Source: Bacteroidales bacterium UBA1458
Lineage (GTDB): Bacteria > Bacteroidota > Bacteroidia > Bacteroidales > VadinHA17
Assembly: GCA_002325785.1 (NCBI GenBank)
Contig: DCSU01000099.1
Span: forward strand, 8,561-30,015
Length of the DNA: 21,455 nucleotides
Direction: 5' to 3'
Shown: positions 7,254-14,348 of the stretch, piece by piece
How the letters are laid out: each line of letters begins with the position of its first letter
Numbering within the stretch: the first letter of the stretch is position 1
Notes under the pieces: generated by a model
Seen by the model: the letters and a program-made list of their open reading frames with translations, nothing else
Databases searched by the model: none
Told to the model about the DNA's origin: nothing
Program-made: the position numbers and the translations under genes

Positions 7254-9176
7254 TTATTTGACTTCCTCGAAGTCGACGTCAGTCACCTGCTCGTCTCCGC
7301 CTGTTTTGGCGCTTCCTCCAGCTTCCTCAGCTGTTGGACCTGCATCAGGACCTGCCTGTTGTCCGGGAGCGCCCTGAGCCTGCTTGTACATGTCTTCCGA
7401 TGCTGCCTGCCATGCGGTGTTGATCTCCGCCAGTGCGCGGTCAATAGCAGTTACATCCTTGTTCTTGTGAGCTTCGCGAAGCTGTCCGAGAGCATTCTCA
7501 ATACGACCCTTCTTGTCTGCAGGGATCTTATCTCCATACTCTTTCAACTGCTTCTCTGTCTGGAATATCATGCTGTCAGCAGCGTTGACCTTGTCAGCCA
7601 TCTCCCTGGCGGCCTTGTCGGAATTTTCATTGGCCCTGGCCTCATCGCGCATGCGGCGTATCTCATCTTCGCTCAGACCTGATGATGCCTCGATACGTAT
7701 CCTCTGTTCCCTGCCGGTGCCTTTGTCCTTTGCAGAGACATGGAGAATGCCGTTGGCGTCAATGTCGAATGTGACCTCAACCTGCGGAATTCCTCTCGGT
7801 GCCGGCGGGATGCCGTCGAGGTGGAAGCGGCCGATAGTCTTGTTGCCCAGTGCCATTGGTCTTTCGCCCTGCAGCACATGTATCTCAACCGACGGCTGGC
7901 TGTCGCTTGCTGTAGTGAATGTCTCAGTCTTGCGGGTAGGGATGGTGGTGTTTGATTCGATCAGTCTCGTCATCACGCCGCCCATAGTCTCGATGCCGAG
8001 AGACAGCGGTGTCACGTCGAGAAGAAGAACATCCTTGACCTCGCCGGTGAGGACGCCACCCTGGATGGCAGCGCCGACGGCGACTACCTCGTCAGGATTG
8101 ACCCCCTTGGAGGGTACCCTGCCGAAGAACTTCTCAACGATCTGCTGTATGGCCGGGATACGTGTTGATCCGCCTACCAGAAGTACTTCGTCTATGTCTG
8201 AGGTCTTCATGCCTGCATCATCAAGCGCCTTCTGGCATGGTCCCAGAACCGAGTTGATCAGTTTATCTGTCAGTTTCTCGAACTGAGCCCTTGTGAGCGT
8301 CTTGACAAGGTGCTTGGGTATGCCGTTGACCGGCATTATATATGGAAGATTGATCTCGGTGCTTGTAGTGCTTGAGAGTTCTATCTTAGCCTTTTCGGCT
8401 GCTTCCTTGAGTCTCTGGAGGGCCATCGGGTCTTTGCGAAGGTCGATGCCTTCTTCTCTCTGGAACTCGTCGGCAAGCCAGTCAATGACCAGGTTGTCAA
8501 AGTCGTCACCGCCAAGGTGTGTGTCGCCGTTGGTTGATTTGACCTCAAAGACACCGTCACCCAGTTCAAGGATTGAAATATCGAATGTACCGCCGCCAAG
8601 GTCGAAGACAGCGATCTTAAGATCGTGAGCCTTTTTGTCAAGGCCGTATGCCAGTGATGCTGCAGTAGGCTCGTTAATGATACGCTTGACCTTGAGACCT
8701 GCAATCTCGCCGGCCTCTTTGGTGGCCTGGCGCTGCGAGTCGTTGAAATATGCCGGAACGGTAATGACGGCTTCAGTGACCTCCTGACCAAGGTAGTCTT
8801 CAGCAGTCTTCTTCATTTTCTGGAGCACAATAGCTGATATTTCCTGAGGCGAATAGTTCCTGTCATCAATCTTCACCCTCGGGGTGTTATTGTCACCGCG
8901 GATGATCTGATAGGTCAGCTTCTTCATTTCATTGGTCACTTCGTCGAAGTTCCTGCCCATAAAACGCTTGATCGATGATACGGTCTTAGTCGGGTTGGTA
9001 ATAGCCTGCCTCTTTGCAGGGTCACCTACCTTGCGTTCGCCGTTCTCAAGAAATGCCACCACCGAAGGGGTGGTTCTTTTGCCTTCACTGTTGGGGATGA
9101 CCACAGGCTCATTGCCTTCCATCACTGAAACGCAAGAGTTGGTGGTTCCCAAGTCAATACCGATAATTTTTCCCAT
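7254..9176 (-). CDS. dnaK: Molecular chaperone DnaK (Hsp70)
   Basis: A 640-residue Hsp70, the ATP-dependent chaperone that works with DnaJ and GrpE on unfolded proteins. The nucleotide-binding domain has GIDLGTTNSC (6-15), FDLGGGTFDIS (191-201) and LVGGSTRIPAIQ (333-344). The interdomain linker VKDVLLLDVTPLSL (380-393) is intact, followed by the substrate-binding domain and lid. A glycine/alanine/proline-rich tail ends in DVDFEEVK, the usual Bacteroidota variant of EEVD. It is full length and stands alone; dnaJ and grpE are not adjacent. No sigma-32 or CIRCE-like element is visible upstream. Confidence 0.98.
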   Translation of the reverse strand: MGKIIGIDLGTTNSCVSVMEGNEPVVIPNSEGKRTTPSVVAFLENGERKVGDPAKRQAITNPTKTVSSIKRFMGRNFDEVTNEMKKLTYQIIRGDNNTPRVKIDDRNYSPQEISAIVLQKMKKTAEDYLGQEVTEAVITVPAYFNDSQRQATKEAGEIAGLKVKRIINEPTAASLAYGLDKKAHDLKIAVFDLGGGTFDISILELGDGVFEVKSTNGDTHLGGDDFDNLVIDWLADEFQREEGIDLRKDPMALQRLKEAAEKAKIELSSTTSTEINLPYIMPVNGIPKHLVKTLTRAQFEKLTDKLINSVLGPCQKALDDAGMKTSDIDEVLLVGGSTRIPAIQQIVEKFFGRVPSKGVNPDEVVAVGAAIQGGVLTGEVKDVLLLDVTPLSLGIETMGGVMTRLIESNTTIPTRKTETFTTASDSQPSVEIHVLQGERPMALGNKTIGRFHLDGIPPAPRGIPQVEVTFDIDANGILHVSAKDKGTGREQRIRIEASSGLSEDEIRRMRDEARANENSDKAAREMADKVNAADSMIFQTEKQLKEYGDKIPADKKGRIENALGQLREAHKNKDVTAIDRALAEINTAWQAASEDMYKQAQGAPGQQAGPDAGPTAEEAGGSAKTGGDEQVTDVDFEEVK

Positions 9177-9409
9177 TGTTATTCTTATTTATACTTTAAT
9201 TTCTTTCCTGTTATCCCGGTAAGAGACAATGTTTGTGCCACAGGCCCAGTTTACGGGTTATTATGAAATTATGTCATGCCTTACATGCAAGGCGGCCCCA
9301 GGTTAATTTTCCATTTATGACAAAACGGCAGATGAAGCCAAAAGAATTAGTTACAATGCTATTCATTGTCTTATTTTGTAGCTTTGCATCTGATTAAAAA
9401 AGTAAAACC
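9177..9409. promoter_or_regulatory. Divergent dnaK/panB intergenic region
   Basis: This 233-base gap between divergent genes must hold the dnaK promoter and the panB promoter. Only the latter has a recognisable -7 box. A small inverted repeat (GCCTT-ACATGC-AAGGC, 9278-9293) is present near its middle. I see no coding ORF and no CIRCE-type heat-shock operator. Confidence 0.5.
9379..9386 (+). promoter_or_regulatory. Candidate -7 element for panB
   Basis: TAGCTTTG matches the TAnnTTTG consensus exactly and ends 23 bases before the panB ATG, which would give a short leader. A -33 TTTG at the expected distance is not evident. Confidence 0.45.
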
Positions 9410-10225
9410 ATGTCGACGGAGAAGATAGTCAAGTTGGTAACCACCCATGTGCTTAATGAGATGAAGCTCAGGGGAGAGAAGATAGCTATGCTGACAGCTT
9501 ATGATTATTCGATGGCAAGGATTCTTGACGAGGCCGGGATAGATGTGATACTTGTGGGTGATTCAGCATCCAACGTAATGGCAGGTTTTGAGACCACCCT
9601 TCCCATCACTCTTGATAATATGATATATCATGCTGCATCGGTTGTGAGGGGTGTGAAGAGGGCTCTGGTGGTTGTTGACCTGCCGTTCGGCACTTACCAG
9701 GGTAACTCACGGGAGGCACTGGCATCAGCCATCAGGATCATGAAGGAGACCGGCGCCGGCGCTGTGAAGGTGGAGGGGGGCCGTGAGATAGTGGAATCGA
9801 TTGAACGGATACTCTCAGCCGGCATACCTGTTATGGGCCATCTCGGACTAACCCCGCAATCGATTCACAAGTTCGGCACCTACGTGGTGCGTGCACGTGA
9901 GGCGGATGAAGCCCGTAAGCTTAAGGAGGATGCAAAGATCATTGAAAAGGCCGGGTGTTTTGCCATAGTGCTGGAGAAGATCCCGGCATCACTGGTCCGC
10001 GAAGTGGCAGAGGCAGTAAGGGTGCCGGTTATAGGTATCGGAGCAGGACCGCTGGTGGACGGCCAGGTGCTGGTGCTGCATGACATGCTTGGCCTTAACA
10101 TAGAGTTCTCACCCAGGTTCCTCAGACGCTACCATAATCTTCATGATGAGATCATGGGTGCCGTGCAAAACTATATAACTGACGTCAGATCAAGGGATTT
10201 CCCGAACGAAAAGGAGCAGTATTAG
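9410..10225 (+). CDS. panB: 3-methyl-2-oxobutanoate hydroxymethyltransferase
   Basis: A 271-residue PanB that transfers a hydroxymethyl group from methylenetetrahydrofolate to 2-oxoisovalerate to make ketopantoate, the first committed step of pantothenate and CoA synthesis. Visible active-site elements are AMLTAYDYSMA (26-36), the metal ligands D51 in LVGDS and D90 in VVDLPFG, K120 and E122 in VKVEGG, GHLGLTPQS (143-151) and the later glutamate E189 in VLEKIP. The GTYVVRAR segment (156-163) replaces the GGYKVQGR of Proteobacteria; I take this as a lineage variant. The length is normal. No other pan genes are adjacent. Confidence 0.95.
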   Translation: MSTEKIVKLVTTHVLNEMKLRGEKIAMLTAYDYSMARILDEAGIDVILVGDSASNVMAGFETTLPITLDNMIYHAASVVRGVKRALVVVDLPFGTYQGNSREALASAIRIMKETGAGAVKVEGGREIVESIERILSAGIPVMGHLGLTPQSIHKFGTYVVRAREADEARKLKEDAKIIEKAGCFAIVLEKIPASLVREVAEAVRVPVIGIGAGPLVDGQVLVLHDMLGLNIEFSPRFLRRYHNLHDEIMGAVQNYITDVRSRDFPNEKEQY

Positions 10226-10237
10226 GCGAAAGTCTGT

Positions 10238-10329
10238 AATAGGCAGTAGGCAATTTGAGGCTCCGACGAAGGAGGAGAATCAATCCCGCATCCGCCGGCT
10301 GGCGGATCGGGAAGGCAATAGGCAGTAGG
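10238..10329. repeat. REP-like hairpin flanked by AATAGGCAGTAGG words
   Basis: The intergenic space between panB and the pseudouridine synthase gene contains AATAGGCAGTAGGCA (10238-10252), a small CTCC/GGAG hairpin (10261-10274) and a hairpin whose arms CCCG-c-ATCCGCC and GGCGGATCGGG close a GGCT loop (10285-10311). A second AATAGGCAGTAGG follows (10317-10329). The hairpin core TCCGCCrGCTGGCGGA recurs at 13710-13725, and the flanking word recurs at 2-20. This looks like a dispersed REP/MITE-type intergenic repeat rather than a simple terminator, since no U tract follows it on either strand. Confidence 0.6.
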
Positions 10330-10360
10330 TCCAGCAAGCTATAATTTTTATTAAAGAACA

Positions 10361-11047
10361 ATGAGGAAAGATATTCCAGCAATACTGTACGAAGACAATC
10401 ACATCATAATAGTGAACAAACGGTCGTCTGACCTGGTTCAGGGAGACAGTACCGGTGATGAGCCTCTTGATGACATAGTAAGGGCATATATTAAGGATAA
10501 GTACAACAAGCCGGGCGACGTGTTTCTGGGTGTTGTTCACAGGCTTGACAGGCCTGTAAGCGGGTGTGTCGTCTATGCGCGTACATCAAAAGCGCTGTCA
10601 AGGTTAAGCGAGCTCTTTCGCACCCGAGATGTCCGGAAGACCTACTGGGCTATTGTATCCGAGCGCCCACCCGCCGAGGAAGGCACTATCAGCAACTACC
10701 TTAAGAAGAATGAGCCACAGAATAAGTCCTATGTCTACGATAAAGAGGTGAAGGGTTCAAAGCTGGCAGAACTGTCGTACCGCGTTCTTTCACGGTCAGA
10801 GAAATATTACCTGATTGAGGTTGATCTCATGACAGGAAGGCACCATCAGATAAGGGCACAGCTTGCCTCGGCCGGATGTCCGATAAAGGGAGACCTGAAA
10901 TACGGATCGAAGAGATCGAACGAAGGTGGAGGCATCTCACTGCATTCGCGGAGGATCTCATTCGTTCATCCCGTTAAAAATGAGGAGATAACTGTCGAAG
11001 CACCGCTTCCTGACGACAGGATATGGAAGCTCTTCTCAAACGTTTGA
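10361..11047 (+). CDS. RluA-family RNA pseudouridine synthase
   Basis: A 228-residue pseudouridine synthase of the RluA family, which isomerises uridine in rRNA or tRNA. The catalytic aspartate is D63 in the signature VHRLDRPVSG (59-68). Other family elements are ILYEDNHIIIVNK (8-20), GRHHQIRAQLASAGCPIKGD (about 168-187) and LHSRRISFVHP near the C-terminus. There is no N-terminal S4 RNA-binding domain, so it is the short single-domain form common in Bacteroidota. The target uridine cannot be assigned from sequence. It is separated from panB by the REP-like repeat and is probably transcribed independently. Confidence 0.88.
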   Translation: MRKDIPAILYEDNHIIIVNKRSSDLVQGDSTGDEPLDDIVRAYIKDKYNKPGDVFLGVVHRLDRPVSGCVVYARTSKALSRLSELFRTRDVRKTYWAIVSERPPAEEGTISNYLKKNEPQNKSYVYDKEVKGSKLAELSYRVLSRSEKYYLIEVDLMTGRHHQIRAQLASAGCPIKGDLKYGSKRSNEGGGISLHSRRISFVHPVKNEEITVEAPLPDDRIWKLFSNV

Positions 11048-11059
11048 GCTTGTTTTATG

Positions 11060-11093
11060 AAAAAAAAAGAAGAGATGCCTCTGCCGCATCTCT
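11060..11093 (-). terminator. Rho-independent terminator on the minus strand with no upstream gene
   Basis: An 8-bp stem (AGAGATGC with GCATCTCT, 11071-11093, 7-base loop) is followed on the minus strand by TCTTTTTTTTT (complement of 11060-11070). On the plus strand it has no T tract. No minus-strand gene lies upstream, which points to a non-coding transcript ending here. Confidence 0.65.
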
Positions 11094-11230
11094 CCTCAAC
11101 CTAACCCAAAACTAACCTAAATCAACCACCTTCTGAATGCTGCACCCTGGTTGCGGGGTGTGCGCAGCGTGAAAAACTATTTTATCCTTAGCAATTTTCT
11201 CATTTGTTTCGTTCACCAGAATTTGACATT
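11060..11230 (-). ncRNA. Candidate small non-coding RNA upstream of the kinase gene
   Basis: I infer a minus-strand transcript of roughly 150-170 nt. In order it would contain: a -7-like TATTTTTG (11239 to 11232) just upstream; an A-rich start; a hairpin with GCTG/CAGC and CACCC/GGGTG pairing (11139-11168); a purine-T segment with ATTTAGGTTAG (11122 to 11112), GTTAGTTTT and GGGTTAGG; and the terminator hairpin with a nine-U run. No open reading frame of note is present. The segment from ATTTAGGTTAG to the terminator resembles the region after the thioredoxin gene. The 5' end is uncertain and there is no -33 box. An alternative is that this is a decayed element or a plus-strand 3' UTR. Confidence 0.42.
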
Positions 11231-11231
11231 A

Positions 11232-11239
11232 CAAAAATA
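11232..11239 (-). promoter_or_regulatory. Candidate -7 element for the minus-strand RNA
   Basis: On the minus strand TATTTTTG matches TAnnTTTG. No -33 TTTG is seen at the expected spacing, so this is suggestive only. Confidence 0.3.
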
Positions 11240-11260
11240 AGCCTTATAATCCTGGCTGGG

Positions 11261-11298
11261 GTTAAAGTGAGGTTAAAACTGGTTAACAAAAAGTTAAA
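11261..11298 (+). promoter_or_regulatory. Four helically phased GTTAAA repeats (operator candidate)
   Basis: GTTAAA, GTTAAA, GTTAAC and GTTAAA begin at 11261, 11272, 11282 and 11293, a spacing of 11, 10 and 11 bp. Regulators of the OmpR/PhoB family typically bind direct repeats with about one helical turn between centres, and the downstream regulator is of that family. The last copy ends 26 bp before the -7 box, reaching the -33 region, a position suited to activation. Autoregulation by the adjacent two-component system is my inference. Confidence 0.55.
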
Positions 11299-11324
11299 AC
11301 GAATTTCAGGCTTATATATATGTA

Positions 11325-11332
11325 TAATTTTG
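11325..11332 (+). promoter_or_regulatory. Candidate -7 element for the kinase/regulator operon
   Basis: TAATTTTG fits TAnnTTTG and ends 4 bases before the kinase ATG at 11337. Transcription starting about 5-7 bases downstream would give a leaderless or nearly leaderless message. A -33 box is not obvious, which fits a promoter that needs an activator. Confidence 0.45.
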
Positions 11333-11336
11333 CTTC

Positions 11337-12887
11337 ATGAACAAACGGAAATTCACCGGACTGATACTGTTGATGGTTCTGTCGATTTTGGCGATCATCT
11401 GGGTTCAGGTAACGTGGATTGGCAATTCCATCAAGGTGCAGAGCGAGCAGTTTGATTTTTTCGTTATCAACAGCCTGCGTAATAGTGCCCGGTCGATGGA
11501 GACCAACCGTCGCATGAATTTTCTGAATGAGATGTTCATCAGCGGATACTCAGCATTACCGCAGGCAATTAATCGATCGGCATCCCCAGGCACCGGATCG
11601 GAAAGCTTCAGTATCCGGAGCCAGGCCTCCTCGGAGACCGACTCTGTTGAGATCATCGTATCCACAAACAACAATCCGCCCGTAAAGATGAAGGTGCCGC
11701 GTGACCAGGCAAAGTCAGCTGTGCAGAACGGCATTGTTATCGGATCTGATGAATACATGAGGTGGGTGCAGCAGCAGGCAGTGGAGTTTCAGTCGATGAG
11801 CAACCAGCTGGTCTCCGAGATGTTTGTCTGGGAGCGTAACAGGAAGATCAATAAGGAGGAGCTACTTCATACTCTCCAGGGCGAGCTGCTGGCGTCAGGC
11901 ATTGAGACCCCGTTTGAGTTTGCACTGATACGGGGAGATTCCATTGTTGACGGTGTATATTCAAAAGTCAGGATGAAGGAGTTCAGGGAGAGTCCATATA
12001 AGGTTAATCTTTTTGCTGAAGGCCTGCTGATGAAGGGGGAGACGCTGTCGGTGGTCTTCCCGCGCAAGGCGAACTACGTGCTTGGTTCCATGGGGCTGAT
12101 GCTCGGAGGGTCGGGATTGTTCCTCATTATCATCATTTCGACCTTTGCCCTCAGCCTCTGGTTCATTATTAGGCAGAAGAAGACCTCGGAGATGCAGGCC
12201 GACTTTATCAATAACATGACTCACGAGTTTAAGACACCGATTGCCACGATATCGCTGGCCGCTGATACAATCGCGAACAGCAAGGTGATATCCGACGAGG
12301 ATAAGGTGCGTCATTTCATCGGGATGATTAAGAAGGAGAACTCGCGGATGAACAGGCAGGTGGAGACCATCCTTCAGATTGCCACCCTCGATAAGCACGA
12401 GATGGATTTCAAATTCAGCGAGACGGACTTGCATGAGGTGATCAGGCACGCAATAGAGACGATTGAAATACAGGTCAGCGACAGGGGCGGAGTGATCAGA
12501 CGATATCTTGAAGCCGAAAGGAGTGTAATAGCCGGTGATGCGGAGCATCTGCGCAACCTTGTGCACAACCTTCTTGACAACGCGAATAAATACTCTGACG
12601 GGCCTCCCGAGATAACAGTAAGGACCCGCAGTAATGATAGCGGCATCTTCCTGATGGTGGAGGATAAAGGGATTGGAATGAGCAAGCCCGTTCAGCACCG
12701 GGTTTTTGAGAGATTCTACAGGGAGACGACCGGAAATATTCACACTGTCAAAGGCTTCGGTTTGGGACTTAATTATGTAAAAGCTATCACCGATGCTCAT
12801 GGCGGCACTGTCACTGTTGAGAGCGAACAGGGGCAGGGAAGCATTTTTACTGTATTTTTACCTTATAACAGCGAGTCAGGAGCATGA
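11337..12887 (+). CDS. rprX: Sensor histidine kinase, RprX-like
   Basis: A 516-residue membrane histidine kinase. Transmembrane segment 1 (about 7-28) follows a basic MNKRK start. A periplasmic region of about 220 residues (29-250), in which I recognise no named domain, precedes segment 2 (about 252-278). The cytoplasmic part has the phosphoacceptor H296 in MTHEFKTPI, the N box NLLDNANKYS (411-420), the G1 box DKGIG (443-447), FERFYR (457-462) and the G2 box GFGLGL (473-478). It resembles RprX of Bacteroides, whose signal is not firmly known; the name rests on family resemblance and its partner. Its stop overlaps the regulator's start (ATGA). Confidence 0.88.
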   Translation: MNKRKFTGLILLMVLSILAIIWVQVTWIGNSIKVQSEQFDFFVINSLRNSARSMETNRRMNFLNEMFISGYSALPQAINRSASPGTGSESFSIRSQASSETDSVEIIVSTNNNPPVKMKVPRDQAKSAVQNGIVIGSDEYMRWVQQQAVEFQSMSNQLVSEMFVWERNRKINKEELLHTLQGELLASGIETPFEFALIRGDSIVDGVYSKVRMKEFRESPYKVNLFAEGLLMKGETLSVVFPRKANYVLGSMGLMLGGSGLFLIIIISTFALSLWFIIRQKKTSEMQADFINNMTHEFKTPIATISLAADTIANSKVISDEDKVRHFIGMIKKENSRMNRQVETILQIATLDKHEMDFKFSETDLHEVIRHAIETIEIQVSDRGGVIRRYLEAERSVIAGDAEHLRNLVHNLLDNANKYSDGPPEITVRTRSNDSGIFLMVEDKGIGMSKPVQHRVFERFYRETTGNIHTVKGFGLGLNYVKAITDAHGGTVTVESEQGQGSIFTVFLPYNSESGA

Positions 12888-13582
12888 GTAAAAAGAATGC
12901 AAGGATATTTCTGGTTGAGGATGATCTCAGCTTCGGGTCAGTTCTTAAGTCATATCTCGAGATAAATGACTATGACGTTGACCTGGTTGACGATGGGAAG
13001 CTTGCGGTGGATACATTCCGCCGCGGGGTTTATGATCTCTGTATCCTTGATGTGATGCTGCCTCATGTCGACGGCTTCACCATCGCCTCAGAGATCCGCA
13101 CCATGAACTCGGTCATACCCATAATTTTCCTGACAGCAAAGAAGCTCAAGGAGGACCTTTTGCATGGCTACGGAGTGGGCGCAGACGATTACATAACCAA
13201 GCCGTTTGATACTGATATCCTTCTCTGCAAGATCAGGGCCATTATCTCGAGGAGGGATACCCAGGACGGCTCGAAGGATATATATGAGATAGGGAAGTAC
13301 ATATTCAATGCGAAACTGCGTACTCTGACCATTGCCGGGCAGGAGAGACAGCTGTCGCCCAAGGAGGGTCAGCTGCTGGAGTTGCTGGCGTTGTCATCCA
13401 ATGCTCTGGTGAGCCGCGAGGCTGCCCTTAAGAAGATATGGGGTGCGGATGACTACTTTACCGCCCGAAGCATGGATGTCTATGTCACCAAGCTGCGCAA
13501 GTACCTGGGAGATGATCCGCAGATAGTGCTTAAAAATATCCATGGAAGCGGGTTTCAACTACTTGTCGGTGAGCAGGGATAG
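12884..13582 (+). CDS. rprY: OmpR/PhoB-family response regulator, RprY-like
   Basis: A 232-residue regulator. The receiver domain (about 6-122) has acidic residues E12, D13 and D14, phosphoacceptor D56 in LCILDVMLP, T84 in FLTAK and K106 in ITKPF. The winged-helix DNA-binding domain (about 130-228) contains LSPKEGQLLELL and SMDVYVTKLRKYL, the latter covering the recognition helix. FLTAKKLKEDLLHGYGVGADDYITKPF runs closely along RprY of Bacteroides, as far as I recall the family. The ATGA overlap with the kinase implies coupled translation. The GTTAAA repeats upstream of the operon are its most likely target. Confidence 0.9.
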   Translation: MSKKNARIFLVEDDLSFGSVLKSYLEINDYDVDLVDDGKLAVDTFRRGVYDLCILDVMLPHVDGFTIASEIRTMNSVIPIIFLTAKKLKEDLLHGYGVGADDYITKPFDTDILLCKIRAIISRRDTQDGSKDIYEIGKYIFNAKLRTLTIAGQERQLSPKEGQLLELLALSSNALVSREAALKKIWGADDYFTARSMDVYVTKLRKYLGDDPQIVLKNIHGSGFQLLVGEQG

Positions 13583-13673
13583 GTCTGAAGGTCTGAGGTC
13601 TGAAGGTCCTGCGATCTTGCGGTCCTGCGGTCCTGCCCGCCGACTGCGGACTGAAGACTGAAGACTGGACTAG
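13583..13673. repeat. Tandem GGTCTGA/GGTCCTGCG/GACTGAA word array
   Basis: Directly after the regulator's stop come tandem words of 7-9 bp that change along the run: GGTCTGA (several copies from 13582), then GGTCCTGCG and GCGATCTTGC variants, then GACTGCGG and GACTGAA units. It ends in GACTAG at 13668-13673. The array before the first gene also ends in GACTAG (145-150), although its words differ. No coding signal is seen. Confidence 0.7.
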
Positions 13674-13703
13674 AGCCCTCCCTGCAATCTGGCTGCTTCG
13701 CTA

Positions 13704-13731
13704 AAATGATCCGCCAGCTGGCGGATCATTT
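13704..13731. repeat. Perfect 28-bp palindrome, REP-like, possible bidirectional terminator
   Basis: Every base from 13704 to 13731 pairs about a centre at AG|CT, giving 14-bp arms with outer AAATGATC and inner CGCC/GGCG. Its inner 16 bases (13710-13725) match the hairpin core near 10291-10306. It lies between the convergent regulator and cytidine deaminase genes, and the ATTTCT/AAATGA edges could allow weak termination both ways. Followed at 13749-13759 by TATTGCCTATT, the inverse of the AATAGGCA words. Confidence 0.65.
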
Positions 13732-13754
13732 CTAAACGCTCGCCCCTCTATTGC

Positions 13755-14240
13755 CTATTTCACAAGATTACTCCGTGTGAAGCTTAGGGGCATAAGCGAC
13801 TGGCAGTTTTCAAGTACAATTATGCCTGACGCTCCTGCCAGGATCACCTTTATCGGGGAGCCAAGCCTCTGTTCCTCTTCAATCAGCATCTGGCGGCAGT
13901 TACCGCAGGGGGGAACCGGTGCGTCAGTCAGTTTACCTCCGGATTTGGCTGCAATGGCTATCGTAACGGATTTTCGTCCCTGAAAATTGGCAACAGTATA
14001 GGAGAGAGCTGTCTTCTCGGCGCAGCTGCCGGAAGGGAATGCGGCATTTTCAACATTGGCTCCCCTGACAACTGTTCCGTCATCAAGCAGTATGGCTGCA
14101 CCCACCATGAAATGAGAATATGGGGCATAAGCCCCGGAGGCAGCGGCGACAGCCTCCTCAACCAGTTTCCTGTCAGCAACGGGTAGCTCATCGATTCCCC
14201 TGTACTCCAGGTAAGAAATGATTGTTTCTCTCTTGTTCAT
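13755..14240 (-). CDS. cdd: Cytidine deaminase
   Basis: A 161-residue cytidine deaminase that converts cytidine and deoxycytidine to uridine forms in pyrimidine salvage. Zinc and catalytic residues are C73 and E75 in SGSCAEKTAL, and C112 and C115 in PCGNCRQ. Substrate-binding N62 and E64 are in GANVENAAF. The protein is slightly longer than the usual homotetrameric form because of about 25 extra N-terminal residues. The C-terminus (LMPLSFTRSNLVK) ends where the family normally does. Its TAG stop (13755-13757) lies inside an inverted AATAGGCAATAG repeat word. It is divergent from the glucosaminidase gene. Confidence 0.93.
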   Translation of the reverse strand: MNKRETIISYLEYRGIDELPVADRKLVEEAVAAASGAYAPYSHFMVGAAILLDDGTVVRGANVENAAFPSGSCAEKTALSYTVANFQGRKSVTIAIAAKSGGKLTDAPVPPCGNCRQMLIEEEQRLGSPIKVILAGASGIIVLENCQSLMPLSFTRSNLVK

Positions 14241-14326
14241 AAGCGATAGGAGTGATTTTTAGCACGATAAAAGTAATAATATTTTTCCTCAGGCGTCAGG
14301 ATAAGCAGATGGTAGCGACATTTTTA

Positions 14327-14334
14327 TATTTTTG
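14327..14334 (+). promoter_or_regulatory. Candidate -7 element for the glucosaminidase gene
   Basis: TATTTTTG fits TAnnTTTG and ends 14 bases before the ATG at 14349, predicting a leader of a few bases. No -33 TTTG is seen. Confidence 0.42.
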
Positions 14335-14348
14335 TCAAAACTGTTTAA

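Noticed and set aside
9177..9409. CIRCE or sigma-32-type heat-shock element upstream of dnaK
   Set aside because: No TTAGCACTC-type inverted repeat or sigma-32 boxes are visible; the small GCCTT/AAGGC repeat does not resemble either.
9875..9898. PanB departures from the proteobacterial motif (GTYVVRAR) as loss of function
   Set aside because: All metal and catalytic residues are intact, and I believe the variant is normal in Bacteroidota.
10226..10360. Insertion sequence remnant
   Set aside because: No transposase fragment or target duplication is seen; only short words and a hairpin.
11961..12800. Long minus-strand open frame opposite the kinase gene
   Set aside because: Antisense to clear HisKA/HATPase motifs and without any family signature; a shadow frame.
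13583..13673. CRISPR-like array
   Set aside because: The units are 7-9 bp with no spacers, and no cas genes are present.
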